Position numbers and translations under genes: made by a program. The notes under the pieces are model-generated. The model saw only the letters and a program-made list of their open reading frames with translations, was not told where the DNA came from and did not search any database. From an uncultured Pseudomonadaceae bacterium (GTDB lineage: Bacteria > Pseudomonadota > Gammaproteobacteria > Pseudomonadales > Pseudomonadaceae), in NCBI GenBank assembly GCA_947630465.1, contig CANRHT010000032.1, forward strand, positions 1-14,160: DNA of 14,160 bases. The letters run 5' to 3'. How positions within the stretch are numbered: the stretch's first letter is position 1; each line of letters opens with the position of its first letter. Positions 1 to 9,674 of this stretch are shown here, in pieces.

Positions 1-321
1 CTCACTGACGGTCGCTTCTCCGGTGGTACTTCAGGCCTATCCATTGGTCACGCCTCTCCAGAAGCCGCAGCAGGCGGCGCCATTGGTCTAGTACAGGAAG
101 GCGATAGCATCTTAATTGATATCCCCAACCGTACCATTAACCTGCAAGTCAGCGATGCAGAATTGGCTGAACGCCGTGTGGCACAAGATGCTAAAGGCTG
201 GAAGCCGGTGGAAGTGCGTCCACGCAAAGTCACCACTGCGCTCAAGGCTTACGCCTTATTAGCTACCAGTGCCGATAAAGGTGCTGTGCGTAACAAAGCG
301 ATGTTAGACGACTTACTCTAA
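1..321 (+). CDS. ilvD: Dihydroxy-acid dehydratase, 3' end (partial)
   Basis: This is the C-terminal part (106 residues plus TAA) of dihydroxy-acid dehydratase, the iron-sulfur enzyme that dehydrates 2,3-dihydroxy-3-methyl acids to the 2-keto precursors of valine, leucine and isoleucine. The visible part opens inside the family signature [12 protein letters not shown] (residues 1-12 of the fragment), which carries the conserved serine placed in the active site in this family. It continues with [11 protein letters not shown] and ends in the typical [15 protein letters not shown] tail. The 5' part, with the cluster-binding cysteines, lies outside the window. The gene ends just before a strong terminator shared with the convergent mgtE. 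Identification is firm because the signature and tail are highly conserved; the related Edd dehydratase has a different C-terminus. Confidence 0.96.
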   Translation, partial: LTDGRFSGGTSGLSIGHASPEAAAGGAIGLVQEGDSILIDIPNRTINLQVSDAELAERRVAQDAKGWKPVEVRPRKVTTALKAYALLATSADKGAVRNKAMLDDLL

Positions 322-334
322 GTCTTGCTGGCAT

Positions 335-374
335 AAAAAAGCCCCAACGCTCGATCTGAGCTTGGGGCTTTTTT
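335..374. terminator. Bidirectional intrinsic terminator between ilvD and mgtE
   Basis: GCCCCAA (341-347) pairs with TTGGGGC (362-368), and GCTC (349-352) continues the stem with GAGC (358-361) across a one-base bulge, leaving a 5-nt loop. Six A residues precede the stem and six T residues follow it, so it works as a Rho-independent terminator on both strands. It serves the convergent ilvD (plus) and mgtE (minus). Confidence 0.93.
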
Positions 375-390
375 GTGTTTACTGCAGTCA

Positions 391-1752
391 CTAAACAGCT
401 GCTAAAGCGACATCCTCAAGCAGTTTTGAAGCAATAAACAAATAAATCACCACACCGGTCGCATCACACACTGAAGTAATCAAGGGTGCACTGGCGCTGG
501 CTGGGTCAAAATTAAATTTGCTCAGCACAAAGGGCAAACTCATACCGATCATACAGCCGATCATCACGATCGAAACCATACTCAAGGCCAGCACCAAAGC
601 GACAGTTTCATCGCCACGGATATAGCCTAAAATTGATACAGCAGCCGCCATCGTACAACCCAAAGCTAAAGCAACTAAGGCTTCACGACCAATCAACTGC
701 AGCCAGTCACGCATCACCACCTCACCGGTCGCTAAAGCACGCACCATCAAGGTAGCAGACTGCGAACCCGCGTTACCGCCACTGTCGACCAGTAACGGTA
801 GGAAAAAGACCAATACGATATTAGCGGCAATAATGTCTTCATAGTGCGCAATCCCCGCACCCGAGAACAAGTTACCAAACACCAACAGCACCAACCAAAA
901 GATCCGCTTGCGATAGAGCAGGCCAATACTGGCATCTTTTAAACTGCCAATAATGGTACTGACACCCGCGGACTTATGAATATCTTCAGTAACTTCTTCG
1001 CTCGCCACATCCATGGCATCGTCATAAGTGACAATCCCGACCAACACCCGATACTGATCAAGAATCGGCAGGGCCAATAAATCATAACGCGCAATTTTCT
1101 TAGCAATATCTTCCTGATCATCGATCACATCAGCACTGACCACATCGCTGATCATCAAATCTTCAATCGTCTTATGCAGATCCGCCAGAATCAAATCACG
1201 TAAGGACACGGTACCCAACAAGCGGCGTTTATCGTCAATCACATAAGCTTGGTAAATGGTTTCCGCATCGGGTGCCTCATCACGCAAATAAGCCATCGCC
1301 TGCGCGACGGTCATCTCTTTTTGTAAAGTGGCGTAATCCGAGGTCATTAAGGCGCCAGCCGTGCCCTCAACGTAGGCAGACAAGCGACGAATGTCTTCGC
1401 GTTCAGCATGTGCTAAAGCGGGCAAGAGAATGTCACGTTGGTTTTGATCAAAACGCTTAAATAAGTCAGTGCGCTCATCGGCCGGCATTTCACTGACCAG
1501 TTGCGCCAAAGTCGCCCGCGGAAACTCACGCGCCATACGTACTTGCTGTTCCGGCTCAAAATAGCTAAAAACATCAGCACGATCAGGTAAGCACTCAAGC
1601 AAGCGCCAACCTAAAGTGGGATCAAGTTGTTCTAAAATATCAGCCAAATCAACGGAGGGTAAACCTTTAACTGCAGTTAAAGCCTCAGCAAACTTGTTGT
1701 GTTCAATCGCATCAATCAGAACGAGGACGAGATTGTTATCGATGTTACTCAT
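391..1752 (-). CDS. mgtE: MgtE-family magnesium transporter
   Basis: This is an inner-membrane Mg2+ channel of the MgtE/SLC41 type, 453 residues, close to the usual family length of about 450. The N-terminal superhelical domain spans about residues 1-130. A CBS pair (about 131-255) follows, which in characterised MgtE binds cytosolic Mg2+ and gates the pore. A connecting helix leads into five membrane helices from about residue 284. The pore signature GGNAGSQ is at 325-331, and Asp430 in SVCDATG corresponds to the ion-selecting aspartate of the last helix. I chose ATG 1752 because GGAGAG lies six bases upstream; an in-frame ATG at 1776 would add eight residues but has no ribosome-binding site. 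The gene faces ilvD across a shared terminator and diverges from hemF. The SD lies in a possible hairpin (1759-1793), described separately. The family call is firm; the transported ion is inferred, since some relatives also carry other divalent metals. Confidence 0.95.
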   Translation of the reverse strand: MSNIDNNLVLVLIDAIEHNKFAEALTAVKGLPSVDLADILEQLDPTLGWRLLECLPDRADVFSYFEPEQQVRMAREFPRATLAQLVSEMPADERTDLFKRFDQNQRDILLPALAHAEREDIRRLSAYVEGTAGALMTSDYATLQKEMTVAQAMAYLRDEAPDAETIYQAYVIDDKRRLLGTVSLRDLILADLHKTIEDLMISDVVSADVIDDQEDIAKKIARYDLLALPILDQYRVLVGIVTYDDAMDVASEEVTEDIHKSAGVSTIIGSLKDASIGLLYRKRIFWLVLLVFGNLFSGAGIAHYEDIIAANIVLVFFLPLLVDSGGNAGSQSATLMVRALATGEVVMRDWLQLIGREALVALALGCTMAAAVSILGYIRGDETVALVLALSMVSIVMIGCMIGMSLPFVLSKFNFDPASASAPLITSVCDATGVVIYLFIASKLLEDVALAAV

Positions 1753-1758
1753 GGTGTC

Positions 1759-1793
1759 TCTCCAAGCGGCCAGCATCGGGCAACTTACGGAGA
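1759..1793 (-). promoter_or_regulatory. Possible SD-sequestering hairpin in the mgtE leader
   Basis: In the mgtE transcript, UCUCC (1793-1789) can pair with GGAGA (1763-1759), the mgtE Shine-Dalgarno core. AAG (1786-1784) continues the pairing with CUU (1766-1764), giving eight pairs with a 2-nt bulge and a 17-nt loop. Occlusion of the SD would lower translation. No match to a known Mg2+ riboswitch was recognised; function is inferred from pairing alone. Confidence 0.35.
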
Positions 1794-1800
1794 CTACAGA

Positions 1801-1896
1801 TCAGACGAAGCTGGTTTCAGTCAACAGAAAGCTGCGAGCAAGCGCGCTAATAATATGTGATGAAGTCCAACAGGGACTTATACAAGAACTTTCCAT
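1801..1896 (-). CDS. Possible short upstream ORF in the mgtE leader (31 aa)
   Basis: An ATG at 1896 opens 31 codons ending in TGA at 1803-1801, in the leader upstream of mgtE. AAAGG lies four bases before the ATG, a plausible though close Shine-Dalgarno. The predicted peptide has no recognisable domain and is rich in serine (8 of 31 residues), with two cysteines. The stop codon sits eight bases before the 5' arm of the hairpin that could hide the mgtE SD, which would suit a leader peptide controlling mgtE by ribosome position. The ORF is short enough to occur by chance and nothing proves it is translated. Confidence 0.25.
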   Translation of the reverse strand: MESSCISPCWTSSHIISALARSFLLTETSFV

Positions 1897-1937
1897 ATAG
1901 CCTTTATTTTCTCTGAAACCGCTTATGCGGCGGGCGA

Positions 1938-1966
1938 ATACTAAGGGAAGTGCCCAGCAATAACAA
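1938..1966 (-). promoter_or_regulatory. Candidate sigma70 promoter for mgtE
   Basis: On the minus strand TTGTTA (-35, 1966-1961) and TAGTAT (-10, 1943-1938) are 17 bp apart; each matches four of six consensus bases. Transcription would start near 1931, at the small hairpin CCGC-TTAT-GCGG (1919-1930). The transcript would include the possible upstream ORF and the hairpin. The match is moderate and untested. Confidence 0.35.
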
Positions 1967-2032
1967 CCACAGCTTGGTTTTGCTGATTCGTTTAGCCGAT
2001 CTTTCTGATGATGGTATGCTTAGTTTAATTAA

Positions 2033-3822
<1,790 letters not shown>

Positions 3823-3831
3823 AACTCAGGT

Positions 3832-4383
3832 TTAGCGCAGCACCTGCCCCGTACGTAAATCACGAATGGTGCTCGGGCTGCTGCTTTGACCCAGCTCACC
3901 ATTTAATACTGCATCCAGCTGGCCATGGAAATACTGCTCAATGCGTAAGCGGCTTTTTGCTGGTAACACACCGCTTGGGTTGGCTGAGGTGGATACCAAA
4001 GGACCTGTCAAAGCACAGAGTTGCGCCACCAACGGATGCGCGCTGACGCGAATCGCCACACTGTCATGTGCGCCGCTAATCCACTCAGGCACGCGATTAT
4101 TATGAGGCACCAACCAAGTATGAGGACCCGGCCAACTCGCCGCCAATTGTTCCATCTGCTGTGTATTTAGGCCTTCTAACAACCAAGCAAACTGCTCAAT
4201 GGTTGCGGCCACTAAAATCAAACCTTTATGTTGCGGGCGATCTTTTAAGGCCAATAAGCGCGCCACCGCCGTCGCGTTAAAAGGATCACAACCTAAACCC
4301 CATACTGCTTCAGTCGGATAAGCGATCACCGCGCCACGGCGAATTTTTTGTGCAATGTGTTTTATTTGCCAAGTACAGATCAT
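3832..4383 (-). CDS. tsaC: L-threonylcarbamoyladenylate synthase, TsaC type
   Basis: TsaC (YrdC/RimN) makes threonylcarbamoyl-AMP from threonine, bicarbonate and ATP. TsaD, with TsaB and TsaE, then transfers the group to A37 of ANN-decoding tRNAs (t6A). The product is 183 residues, the size of single-domain TsaC rather than the longer two-domain Sua5. The YrdC fold shows the [12 protein letters not shown] block (23-34), the [10 protein letters not shown] stretch (46-55) with the basic residues that bind substrate, and STSANPSG (131-138). The start gives an N-terminus that lines up with P. aeruginosa TsaC; the ribosome-binding site is weak (GAG about ten bases upstream). It lies 54 bp downstream of dprA on the same strand with no terminator between, so cotranscription is likely. 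In P. aeruginosa qor sits between this gene and hemF; here it is absent. Confidence 0.95.
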   Translation of the reverse strand: MICTWQIKHIAQKIRRGAVIAYPTEAVWGLGCDPFNATAVARLLALKDRPQHKGLILVAATIEQFAWLLEGLNTQQMEQLAASWPGPHTWLVPHNNRVPEWISGAHDSVAIRVSAHPLVAQLCALTGPLVSTSANPSGVLPAKSRLRIEQYFHGQLDAVLNGELGQSSSPSTIRDLRTGQVLR

Positions 4384-4437
4384 TCGGTTTACTCGTCAGC
4401 ACGGAGTTCAATCAACAAGGTACCTATCTTAAACCTG

Positions 4438-5541
4438 TCAGACCTTACGATACAGCCACAATCCACCTTCATTGCAGACGGCACCCTCAATTTCAAAATC
4501 AGTCAGCAGCAGTAAAACCTCTTGTAAGGGCAACTCACTCAACTCAACCAACTCATCAATTTCCAGCGGACGAATTTTTAATAGCTCAAGCAGCGGATGT
4601 TGCAACGCCAGCGCCTGCTGTACAGGCTCGGGCTTAGGATCAGGTGCGCGGTGTTGCCAGCCTTGTAAGGACTCTAAAATATCACCTACAGTTTCAATGA
4701 GGGTTGCGCCATCACGAATCAATTGATGACAACCGCGTGCACTGGGTGCGTGAATCGAACCGGGAATAGCATAGACTTCACGCCCCTGCTCTGCCGCTAA
4801 GCGTGCGGTAATCAGCGAGCCACTCGATGGACTGGCTTCAACCACCAGCACACCTAGTGATAAGCCACTGATAATGCGATTACGCCGTGGAAAATGACTG
4901 GCATGCGGCGCACTATTGAGCGCCAACTCAGAGACCACAGCGCCACCGTTGTCGACAATATCCCGCAACAAACCTCGATGCCGCGCCGGATACACGTTGT
5001 GCAAACCTGTTCCCACCACTGCAATCGTTAACCCCGGCGCCTCTAAAGCACCCTGATGTGCAGCAGCATCGACACCTAAAGCCAAGCCACTGGTCACCGT
5101 AAAACCGCCTTTGGCCAAGCTGTGGGCAAAGCTGCGTGCAGTATCTAAACCCGGACGCGTGGCTTTACGGCTGCCAACGATGGCGATTTGTGGCTGATCT
5201 AAAATAGCGGGATCACCTTGCACAAATAACACTGGCGGTGCACCCGCTGTTTCTTGCAGCAATGCAGGGTAGTGCGCCATATCATGCAAAATAACCTGAT
5301 GCTGCTCGTGCTCTGTCCAGCGTAGCGCTTGCAAAACTTGCTCACGCACCACATCGCTGCGGCGCGCTTCTATACTTGAGTGCGGCATACCAATCGCTTG
5401 CCAAGCTGCCGCGGGCGCACTCATCGCCGAACTGGCATTACCAAACACACGCAGCAGTTTATAGAAACGCTGCGGACCAATATCAGGCAAGCTGTGCAAA
5501 CGCAGACGCGCTTCCAATTCAGCAGGTGAGCAGTTATCCAT
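4438..5541 (-). CDS. dprA: DNA-processing protein DprA (Smf)
   Basis: DprA binds incoming single-stranded DNA in the cytosol during natural transformation and loads RecA on it. It is also widespread in species not known to transform. The product has 367 residues. An N-terminal SAM-like region (about 1-80) precedes the extended Rossmann fold, with VGSR (122-125), SGLALGVD (151-158) and the family signature FPRRNRIISGLS (217-228). The C-terminal winged-helix DML1-like domain covers about 312-367. I chose ATG 5541 because AAGGAT (5553-5548) lies six bases upstream; the in-frame ATG at 5571 lacks an SD. A terminator at 5609-5642 cuts it off from the upstream lysM gene, so it probably has its own promoter, though I see no convincing one. 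tsaC follows 54 bp downstream. Confidence 0.95.
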   Translation of the reverse strand: MDNCSPAELEARLRLHSLPDIGPQRFYKLLRVFGNASSAMSAPAAAWQAIGMPHSSIEARRSDVVREQVLQALRWTEHEQHQVILHDMAHYPALLQETAGAPPVLFVQGDPAILDQPQIAIVGSRKATRPGLDTARSFAHSLAKGGFTVTSGLALGVDAAAHQGALEAPGLTIAVVGTGLHNVYPARHRGLLRDIVDNGGAVVSELALNSAPHASHFPRRNRIISGLSLGVLVVEASPSSGSLITARLAAEQGREVYAIPGSIHAPSARGCHQLIRDGATLIETVGDILESLQGWQHRAPDPKPEPVQQALALQHPLLELLKIRPLEIDELVELSELPLQEVLLLLTDFEIEGAVCNEGGLWLYRKV

Positions 5542-5547
5542 TTTAAT

Positions 5548-5553
5548 ATCCTT
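5548..5553 (-). promoter_or_regulatory. Ribosome-binding site deciding the dprA start
   Basis: AAGGAT followed by six bases and ATG (5541) is a near-ideal Shine-Dalgarno arrangement. It favours this start over the in-frame ATG ten codons upstream at 5571. Confidence 0.75.
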
Positions 5554-5608
5554 ATTAAAAACACCTAGCATCCGGCTAGTGCTGCTTATCAGTGTAGTAA
5601 TCCAACGC

Positions 5609-5642
5609 TAAAAAGCAAAAAAGCGCCCCGAAGGACGCTTTT
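5609..5642 (-). terminator. Intrinsic terminator downstream of the lysM/tsaP gene
   Basis: AAAAGCG (5619-5625) pairs with CGCTTTT (5636-5642). A single C-A mismatch and two further G-C pairs close a CGAA tetraloop. On the minus strand the stem is followed by TTTTTTGCTTTTT, a strong U-tract. It lies between the LysM gene and dprA, so it should stop lysM transcription before dprA. The plus side has only a short T-run. Confidence 0.88.
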
Positions 5643-5668
5643 GTTGACGCGAGTAACAGTCTAGCTAG

Positions 5669-6688
5669 TTACGGATTTTTAACTTTATCCATCACCGCGA
5701 GCTGACGGCTGGCATACAACACTAAGCCATAGCTGAGCTTGTCATAAGTGCGAAACACCATCAGCAATCCTGAGCGCTCATCAGGAATTTTGACTGACTC
5801 ACCACTGACACGATCACGTACGGTTTCGCCGGTTTTATACACCGCCAAAACGTTACCTTCGATTAATCCGTCACGCGAACCTTTATTGATGGTGACGACA
5901 TCAAACTGGCCAATTTGCGAGACACCACGCGGCACATCTAGAATCACACCAGAGATATTCTCTTTAGGCTCACTGGGCACAAAAGTAGAGTTAACCGCAC
6001 GTTCTTCCGTTGGGAATAAACGGTCAGCAAGACGCACTTCTTGCGTCGTGCGGCTGAGCACCATGGTGCCAACATCTCCTTCGGTGGCGATGATTTCACC
6101 GCTACCAATGTCATCAGCATTGATACCTAAAAACTCTTGGGTTTTTGGATCAGTATAGGTGCGACCTTGACGATAAATACCGTAAACGCCACCGTCATCT
6201 ACACGGCCTTTAACATAAATGCGATCCCCTTTACCGCTGACCACGCGCTCAGCATTACCGGCAACGACATACGGCTGACGGGTGAACTCTGAGTTGGTAT
6301 TAATAATACGGTTACTCAGCAAGAAGCTATTAATGGCTTCTAAAGGAATGGTTGGAATCGCTTCAGCCATAGGCGTGCTGCGCACTTTTGGTGACAACTT
6401 AATAGTGCCACGGCTGTTTCCACGATTGAGCATGATGCGCGGTTGGCCATCAATATAAACCAAGCTGAGACGGTCACCTGGGTAAATTAAATGCGGATTC
6501 TGCACCTGTGGGTTCGCATGCCAGATTTCTGGCCATTTCCACGGTTTGCTTAAAAACTTACCGGAAATATCCCACAGCGTATCGCCTTTCACCACTGTGT
6601 AATTGTCTGGATGGCCATCTTTTAACTGCACCTGTGCTTGTACTGCCGCGGTCGCAAGCAATAGCAGAGCAAGTAATGTTTTCCTCAT
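5669..6688 (-). CDS. Secreted LysM-domain protein (TsaP-like)
   Basis: This is a 339-residue exported protein, orthologous by sequence and position to P. aeruginosa PA0020, which is described as the pilus secretin-associated protein TsaP. TsaP proteins bind peptidoglycan and associate with the type IV pilus secretin in the outer envelope. A signal peptide spans residues 1-18 (MRK, a leucine-rich core, then VQA before the likely cleavage). One LysM domain follows at about 30-79, beginning YTVVKGDTLWDIS. The rest (about 80-339) is a beta-rich region like the C-terminal part of TsaP and FlgT-type proteins. ATG 6688 is chosen because AAAGGGA (6703-6697) lies eight bases upstream and the signal peptide starts there; in-frame ATG 6730 would put 14 residues before it. 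No pilus gene is in the window, so the pilus role is inferred from homology. Confidence 0.9.
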   Translation of the reverse strand: MRKTLLALLLLATAAVQAQVQLKDGHPDNYTVVKGDTLWDISGKFLSKPWKWPEIWHANPQVQNPHLIYPGDRLSLVYIDGQPRIMLNRGNSRGTIKLSPKVRSTPMAEAIPTIPLEAINSFLLSNRIINTNSEFTRQPYVVAGNAERVVSGKGDRIYVKGRVDDGGVYGIYRQGRTYTDPKTQEFLGINADDIGSGEIIATEGDVGTMVLSRTTQEVRLADRLFPTEERAVNSTFVPSEPKENISGVILDVPRGVSQIGQFDVVTINKGSRDGLIEGNVLAVYKTGETVRDRVSGESVKIPDERSGLLMVFRTYDKLSYGLVLYASRQLAVMDKVKNP

Positions 6689-6750
6689 GCGGTGAATCCC
6701 TTTATCATATGTCGACAATGGAACGTCCAATGACGATTCCAGAACCCAAT

Positions 6751-6790
6751 TTTGGCTTTACGGCCATTTCTTTATTATGCTGCGTATCAT
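6751..6790 (+). promoter_or_regulatory. Candidate promoter region for the def operon
   Basis: Two -10-like hexamers, TATTAT (6773-6778) and TATCAT (6785-6790), each match five of six consensus bases. TTTGGC or TTGGCT (6751-6757) lies 15-16 bp before the first. This is the only sizeable gap (6689-6839) before the five-gene run, so a promoter is expected here. The same gap must also hold the minus-strand promoter of the LysM gene, whose -10 may be CATAAT on the opposite strand (6779-6774). Confidence 0.35.
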
Positions 6791-6839
6791 AGTAGCAGTG
6801 CTTTCTAATTTTTTTCCATAAGTACATCACAAACCGCAT

Positions 6840-7349
6840 ATGGCAATTTTAAATATTCTTGAGTATCCCGACCCTCGACTGCGTACCATAGCTAAACCTG
6901 TGGCGCAGGTCGATGATCAAATTCGCACTTTAATTGATGACATGTTTGAAACCATGTACGACGCGCCAGGTATTGGTTTAGCCGCCACTCAGGTTGATGA
7001 ACACATCCGCTTATTGGTGATGGATTTATCTGAAGATAAATCACAACCACAGGTGTTTATCAACCCTGAACTGGAGATGCTCACCGATGAGACTGAGCTG
7101 TACCAGGAAGGCTGTTTATCGGTACCCGGTTTCTATGAGGATGTGCAGCGTCCGCAGCGGGTTAAGATAAACGCGCTAGACCGCAACGGTACGCCCTTTG
7201 AGATCATCGCTGATGGTCTACTGGCCGTGTGCATTCAGCACGAGTGCGATCATTTAAATGGCAAGTTGTTTGTTGATTACTTGTCATCGTTGAAGCGCGA
7301 TCGTATTAAGAAAAAGCTTGAAAAAATCCACCGCCAGCAAAAAGATTAA
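6840..7349 (+). CDS. def: Peptide deformylase
   Basis: Def removes the formyl group from the initiator methionine of new polypeptides at the ribosome, acting as a ferrous metallohydrolase. At 169 residues it has the normal length. All three family motifs are present: GIGLAATQ (44-51), EGCLS (90-94) with metal ligand Cys92, and HECDH (134-138) with ligands His134 and His138 and catalytic Glu135. The start gives the standard MAILNIL N-terminus. No Shine-Dalgarno is visible in the 20 bases before ATG, which is unusual for such a gene. It is the first gene of the run def-fmt-rsmB-trkA-trkH and diverges from the LysM gene. The def-fmt pairing joins the enzymes that remove and add the formyl group. 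Confidence 0.97.
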   Translation: MAILNILEYPDPRLRTIAKPVAQVDDQIRTLIDDMFETMYDAPGIGLAATQVDEHIRLLVMDLSEDKSQPQVFINPELEMLTDETELYQEGCLSVPGFYEDVQRPQRVKINALDRNGTPFEIIADGLLAVCIQHECDHLNGKLFVDYLSSLKRDRIKKKLEKIHRQQKD

Positions 7350-7409
7350 AATCTTCGCGTTGAGCGCTGTGCGGTGATCGTCCTGTTGTTGTATTAGCAA
7401 GGTAAATGT

Positions 7410-8354
7410 ATGCCCTCCTCTTTACGTATTGTGTTTGCCGGTACTCCCGAGTTCGCCGCCAGTCATTTACAAGCGCTGCTCGATAGCGAGCACAATATCG
7501 TGGCGGTCTATACACAACCCGATCGCCCAGCTGGCCGCGGCCAGAAGCTGACGCCCAGCGCGGTGAAGCAACTCGCACTTAAACATAACCTGCCTGTGTT
7601 GCAGCCAGTCAATTTACGCAGTCCAGAAGCACAACAGGAATTGGCGACCTTTAATGCCGACCTGATGGTGGTGGTTGCTTATGGCTTGATTTTGCCGCAA
7701 GTGATTTTAGATACGCCGCGTCTCGGCTGTATTAATAGCCACGCCTCGCTCCTGCCACGCTGGCGTGGTGCTGCGCCGATTCAGCGTGCTATTGAAGCCG
7801 GTGATAGCGAAAGCGGCGTGACTGTGATGTTAATGGAGGCAGGGTTAGATACCGGCCCGATGCTGCTCAAAGTCAGCACGCCGATTCAGCCCACCGACAC
7901 GGGCGGCAGTTTGCATGATCGCCTCGCGAGTTTAGGCCCTACGGCTGTATTGCAAGCCATTCAAGGTTTAGCCGCTGGCAGTTTGAGCGCTGAAAAGCAA
8001 TTAGACGGCCTCGCGACTTACGCGCACAAGCTCAATAAGCAAGCGGCTGTATTGGATTGGTCGCGCCCCGCGCCGATTTTAGATTGTCAGATCCGCGCCA
8101 TGCATCCTTGGCCCGTGTGCCATAGCACTTTAGCTGGCGAGACGCTGAAAGTTCACGCGGCACAACTTGCTCAAGGCCAAGGTCAACCCGGTGAAATCCT
8201 CAGCGCCGATCGTGAAGGTTTGCTGGTGGCCTGCGGTGAGCAGGCACTGCGTTTAACCCAATTGCAATTACCCAATGGCAAAGCCCTGGCATTTAGCGAT
8301 CTGCTCAACAGCAAAAAAGAGCTGTTTAAACCCGGCCAGGTATTAGGTTTATGA
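7410..8354 (+). CDS. fmt: Methionyl-tRNA formyltransferase
   Basis: Fmt formylates Met-tRNAfMet from 10-formyltetrahydrofolate, providing the initiator tRNA for translation. The 314-residue product has the N-terminal formyltransferase domain (about 1-205) with catalytic Asn109, His111 and Asp147, the SLLPRWRG motif (113-120) and [15 protein letters not shown] (136-150). The C-terminal OB-like tRNA-binding domain (about 210-314) follows. AAGGT sits six bases before the ATG. It lies 60 bp downstream of def with no terminator in the gap, and its stop overlaps the rsmB start (ATGA, 8351-8354), so it is part of one operon. Nothing in the sequence looks altered. Confidence 0.98.
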   Translation: MPSSLRIVFAGTPEFAASHLQALLDSEHNIVAVYTQPDRPAGRGQKLTPSAVKQLALKHNLPVLQPVNLRSPEAQQELATFNADLMVVVAYGLILPQVILDTPRLGCINSHASLLPRWRGAAPIQRAIEAGDSESGVTVMLMEAGLDTGPMLLKVSTPIQPTDTGGSLHDRLASLGPTAVLQAIQGLAAGSLSAEKQLDGLATYAHKLNKQAAVLDWSRPAPILDCQIRAMHPWPVCHSTLAGETLKVHAAQLAQGQGQPGEILSADREGLLVACGEQALRLTQLQLPNGKALAFSDLLNSKKELFKPGQVLGL

Positions 8355-9664
8355 ACCCACGCCTCGCGGCAGCGCGTGCACTGGCCACTGTTTTAGCTGG
8401 TAAAGCCTCACTAGCCAGCAGCCTACCGCTACAACTTGAACGTGTGAGCGACCGTGATAAAGGTTTGGTACAAGAACTGGCATTTGGCACCGCACGCTGG
8501 CAGCCACGCTTATCGATTTTAGCTTTAGAATTACTCAGCAAACCCTTTCGTAAAGCCGATCAAGATGTCGAAGCCTTACTGCTGGTGGGTTTATACCAAC
8601 TTTTGTATACACGCATTCCTGCGCATGCGGCGATTGCCGAAACCGTGGGGTGCGCCACCGCATTAAAAAAGCCATGGGCGAAAGGTTTGCTCAATGCGGT
8701 ACTGCGCCGTGCTCAGCGCGAAGCCGAGACTTTGCTGCCAGTTCTGGAAAAAGACCCTGTGGTGTTAACCGCCCACCCGCGCTGGCTGCAAAAATCACTT
8801 AAAGCCTTTTGGCCAGATGATTGGTTGGCGATTTGTGCCGCTAATAACAGCCACCCGCCTTTTACTCTGCGCGTGAATCAACAGGTCAGCAGCCGTGATG
8901 CGTATTTAGCGCAGCTAGCCGAGTGCGATATTGCCGCTCATGCAACACCCTTTAGCCCCGATGGCATTACCTTAGCGTCGCCTTGCGATGTCACAGCGCT
9001 GCCAGGTTTTGCTGATGGCGCTGTCAGTGTGCAAGATGAAGCAGCGCAGTTGGCCGCACAATTATTGCTACTGGAGCCCGGGCAACGGGTGCTGGATGCT
9101 TGCTGTGCGCCGGGCGGTAAGACCTGCCATATTTTAGAAAGCCAAGCGCAGCTGCGCGAAGTGGTTGCCATTGATTTGGAACCACAACGTTTAGAGCGCG
9201 TGAAAGCCAATCTGCAACGTTTACAGCTGCAAGCAACAGTCGTCGCTGGCGATGCCCGCGCTGTTGAGCAGTGGTGGGACGGTGAGGCCTTCCAACGCAT
9301 TTTACTCGATGCGCCGTGCTCAGCCACCGGTGTGATTCGTCGTCACCCCGATATTAAAATCGCCCGTCAAGCTGAAGATATCGCCCCGCTGGCACAGCTA
9401 CAAGGTGAGTTATTGGATGCGTTATGGCCGACCTTAGCTGACAACGGTGTGTTGCTGTACGCCACCTGCTCGACTTTACCCACCGAAAACACCGAAGTGA
9501 TTGCTGCGTTTTTACAACGCACTGCCGATGCACAAGAACTGCCCTTTAGCGCAACTTTCGGCATCGCACAAACACACGGTCGCCAGTTACTCGCGCAAAC
9601 CGGCGGTCATGACGGTTTTTACTATGCACGTTTAGTCAAGCGCGCGCCCGTCCAGCACTCTTAA
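8351..9664 (+). CDS. rsmB: 16S rRNA (cytosine-967-C5)-methyltransferase
   Basis: RsmB (Sun/Fmu) methylates C967 of 16S rRNA with S-adenosylmethionine. The product has 437 residues, as in the family. An N-terminal NusB-like RNA-binding domain covers about 1-130, then a linker, then the Rossmann methyltransferase domain. SAM motif I is [11 protein letters not shown] (248-258). The two cysteines of the m5C mechanism are Cys323 in DAPCSATG and the catalytic nucleophile Cys373 in [11 protein letters not shown]. The ATG overlaps the fmt stop codon (ATGA), implying coupled translation. trkA begins ten bases after the stop. The NusB-like extension distinguishes it from RsmF and other NSUN-type enzymes. 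Confidence 0.97.
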   Translation: MNPRLAAARALATVLAGKASLASSLPLQLERVSDRDKGLVQELAFGTARWQPRLSILALELLSKPFRKADQDVEALLLVGLYQLLYTRIPAHAAIAETVGCATALKKPWAKGLLNAVLRRAQREAETLLPVLEKDPVVLTAHPRWLQKSLKAFWPDDWLAICAANNSHPPFTLRVNQQVSSRDAYLAQLAECDIAAHATPFSPDGITLASPCDVTALPGFADGAVSVQDEAAQLAAQLLLLEPGQRVLDACCAPGGKTCHILESQAQLREVVAIDLEPQRLERVKANLQRLQLQATVVAGDARAVEQWWDGEAFQRILLDAPCSATGVIRRHPDIKIARQAEDIAPLAQLQGELLDALWPTLADNGVLLYATCSTLPTENTEVIAAFLQRTADAQELPFSATFGIAQTHGRQLLAQTGGHDGFYYARLVKRAPVQHS

Positions 9665-9674
9665 AGGCCTTGAT

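Noticed and set aside
1753..1931. M-box (ykoK) Mg2+ riboswitch upstream of mgtE
   Set aside because: The conserved M-box blocks and their nested helices are not recognisable, and the leader is short. A covariance-model search would settle it; I keep only the simple hairpin.
4350..4726. Plus-strand open frames opposite the tsaC start and dprA 3' end
   Set aside because: They are antisense to conserved genes, with compositionally biased translations (Gln/Thr/Pro- or Ser-rich) and no family resemblance.
5534..5690. DnaA boxes (TTATCCAT at about 5535 and 5683)
   Set aside because: Each matches only part of the consensus, both lie within coding sequence, and there is no cluster or AT-rich unwinding element, so this is not an origin.
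7306..7578. Minus-strand open frame over the def/fmt junction
   Set aside because: It overlaps both conserved genes, has no ribosome-binding site or domain, and looks like antisense noise.
8938..9327. Minus-strand open frame of 129 codons inside rsmB
   Set aside because: It lies wholly inside a well-supported gene, has low-complexity Ser/Ala/Cys-rich composition and no recognisable domain. It is a shadow of the plus-strand gene.
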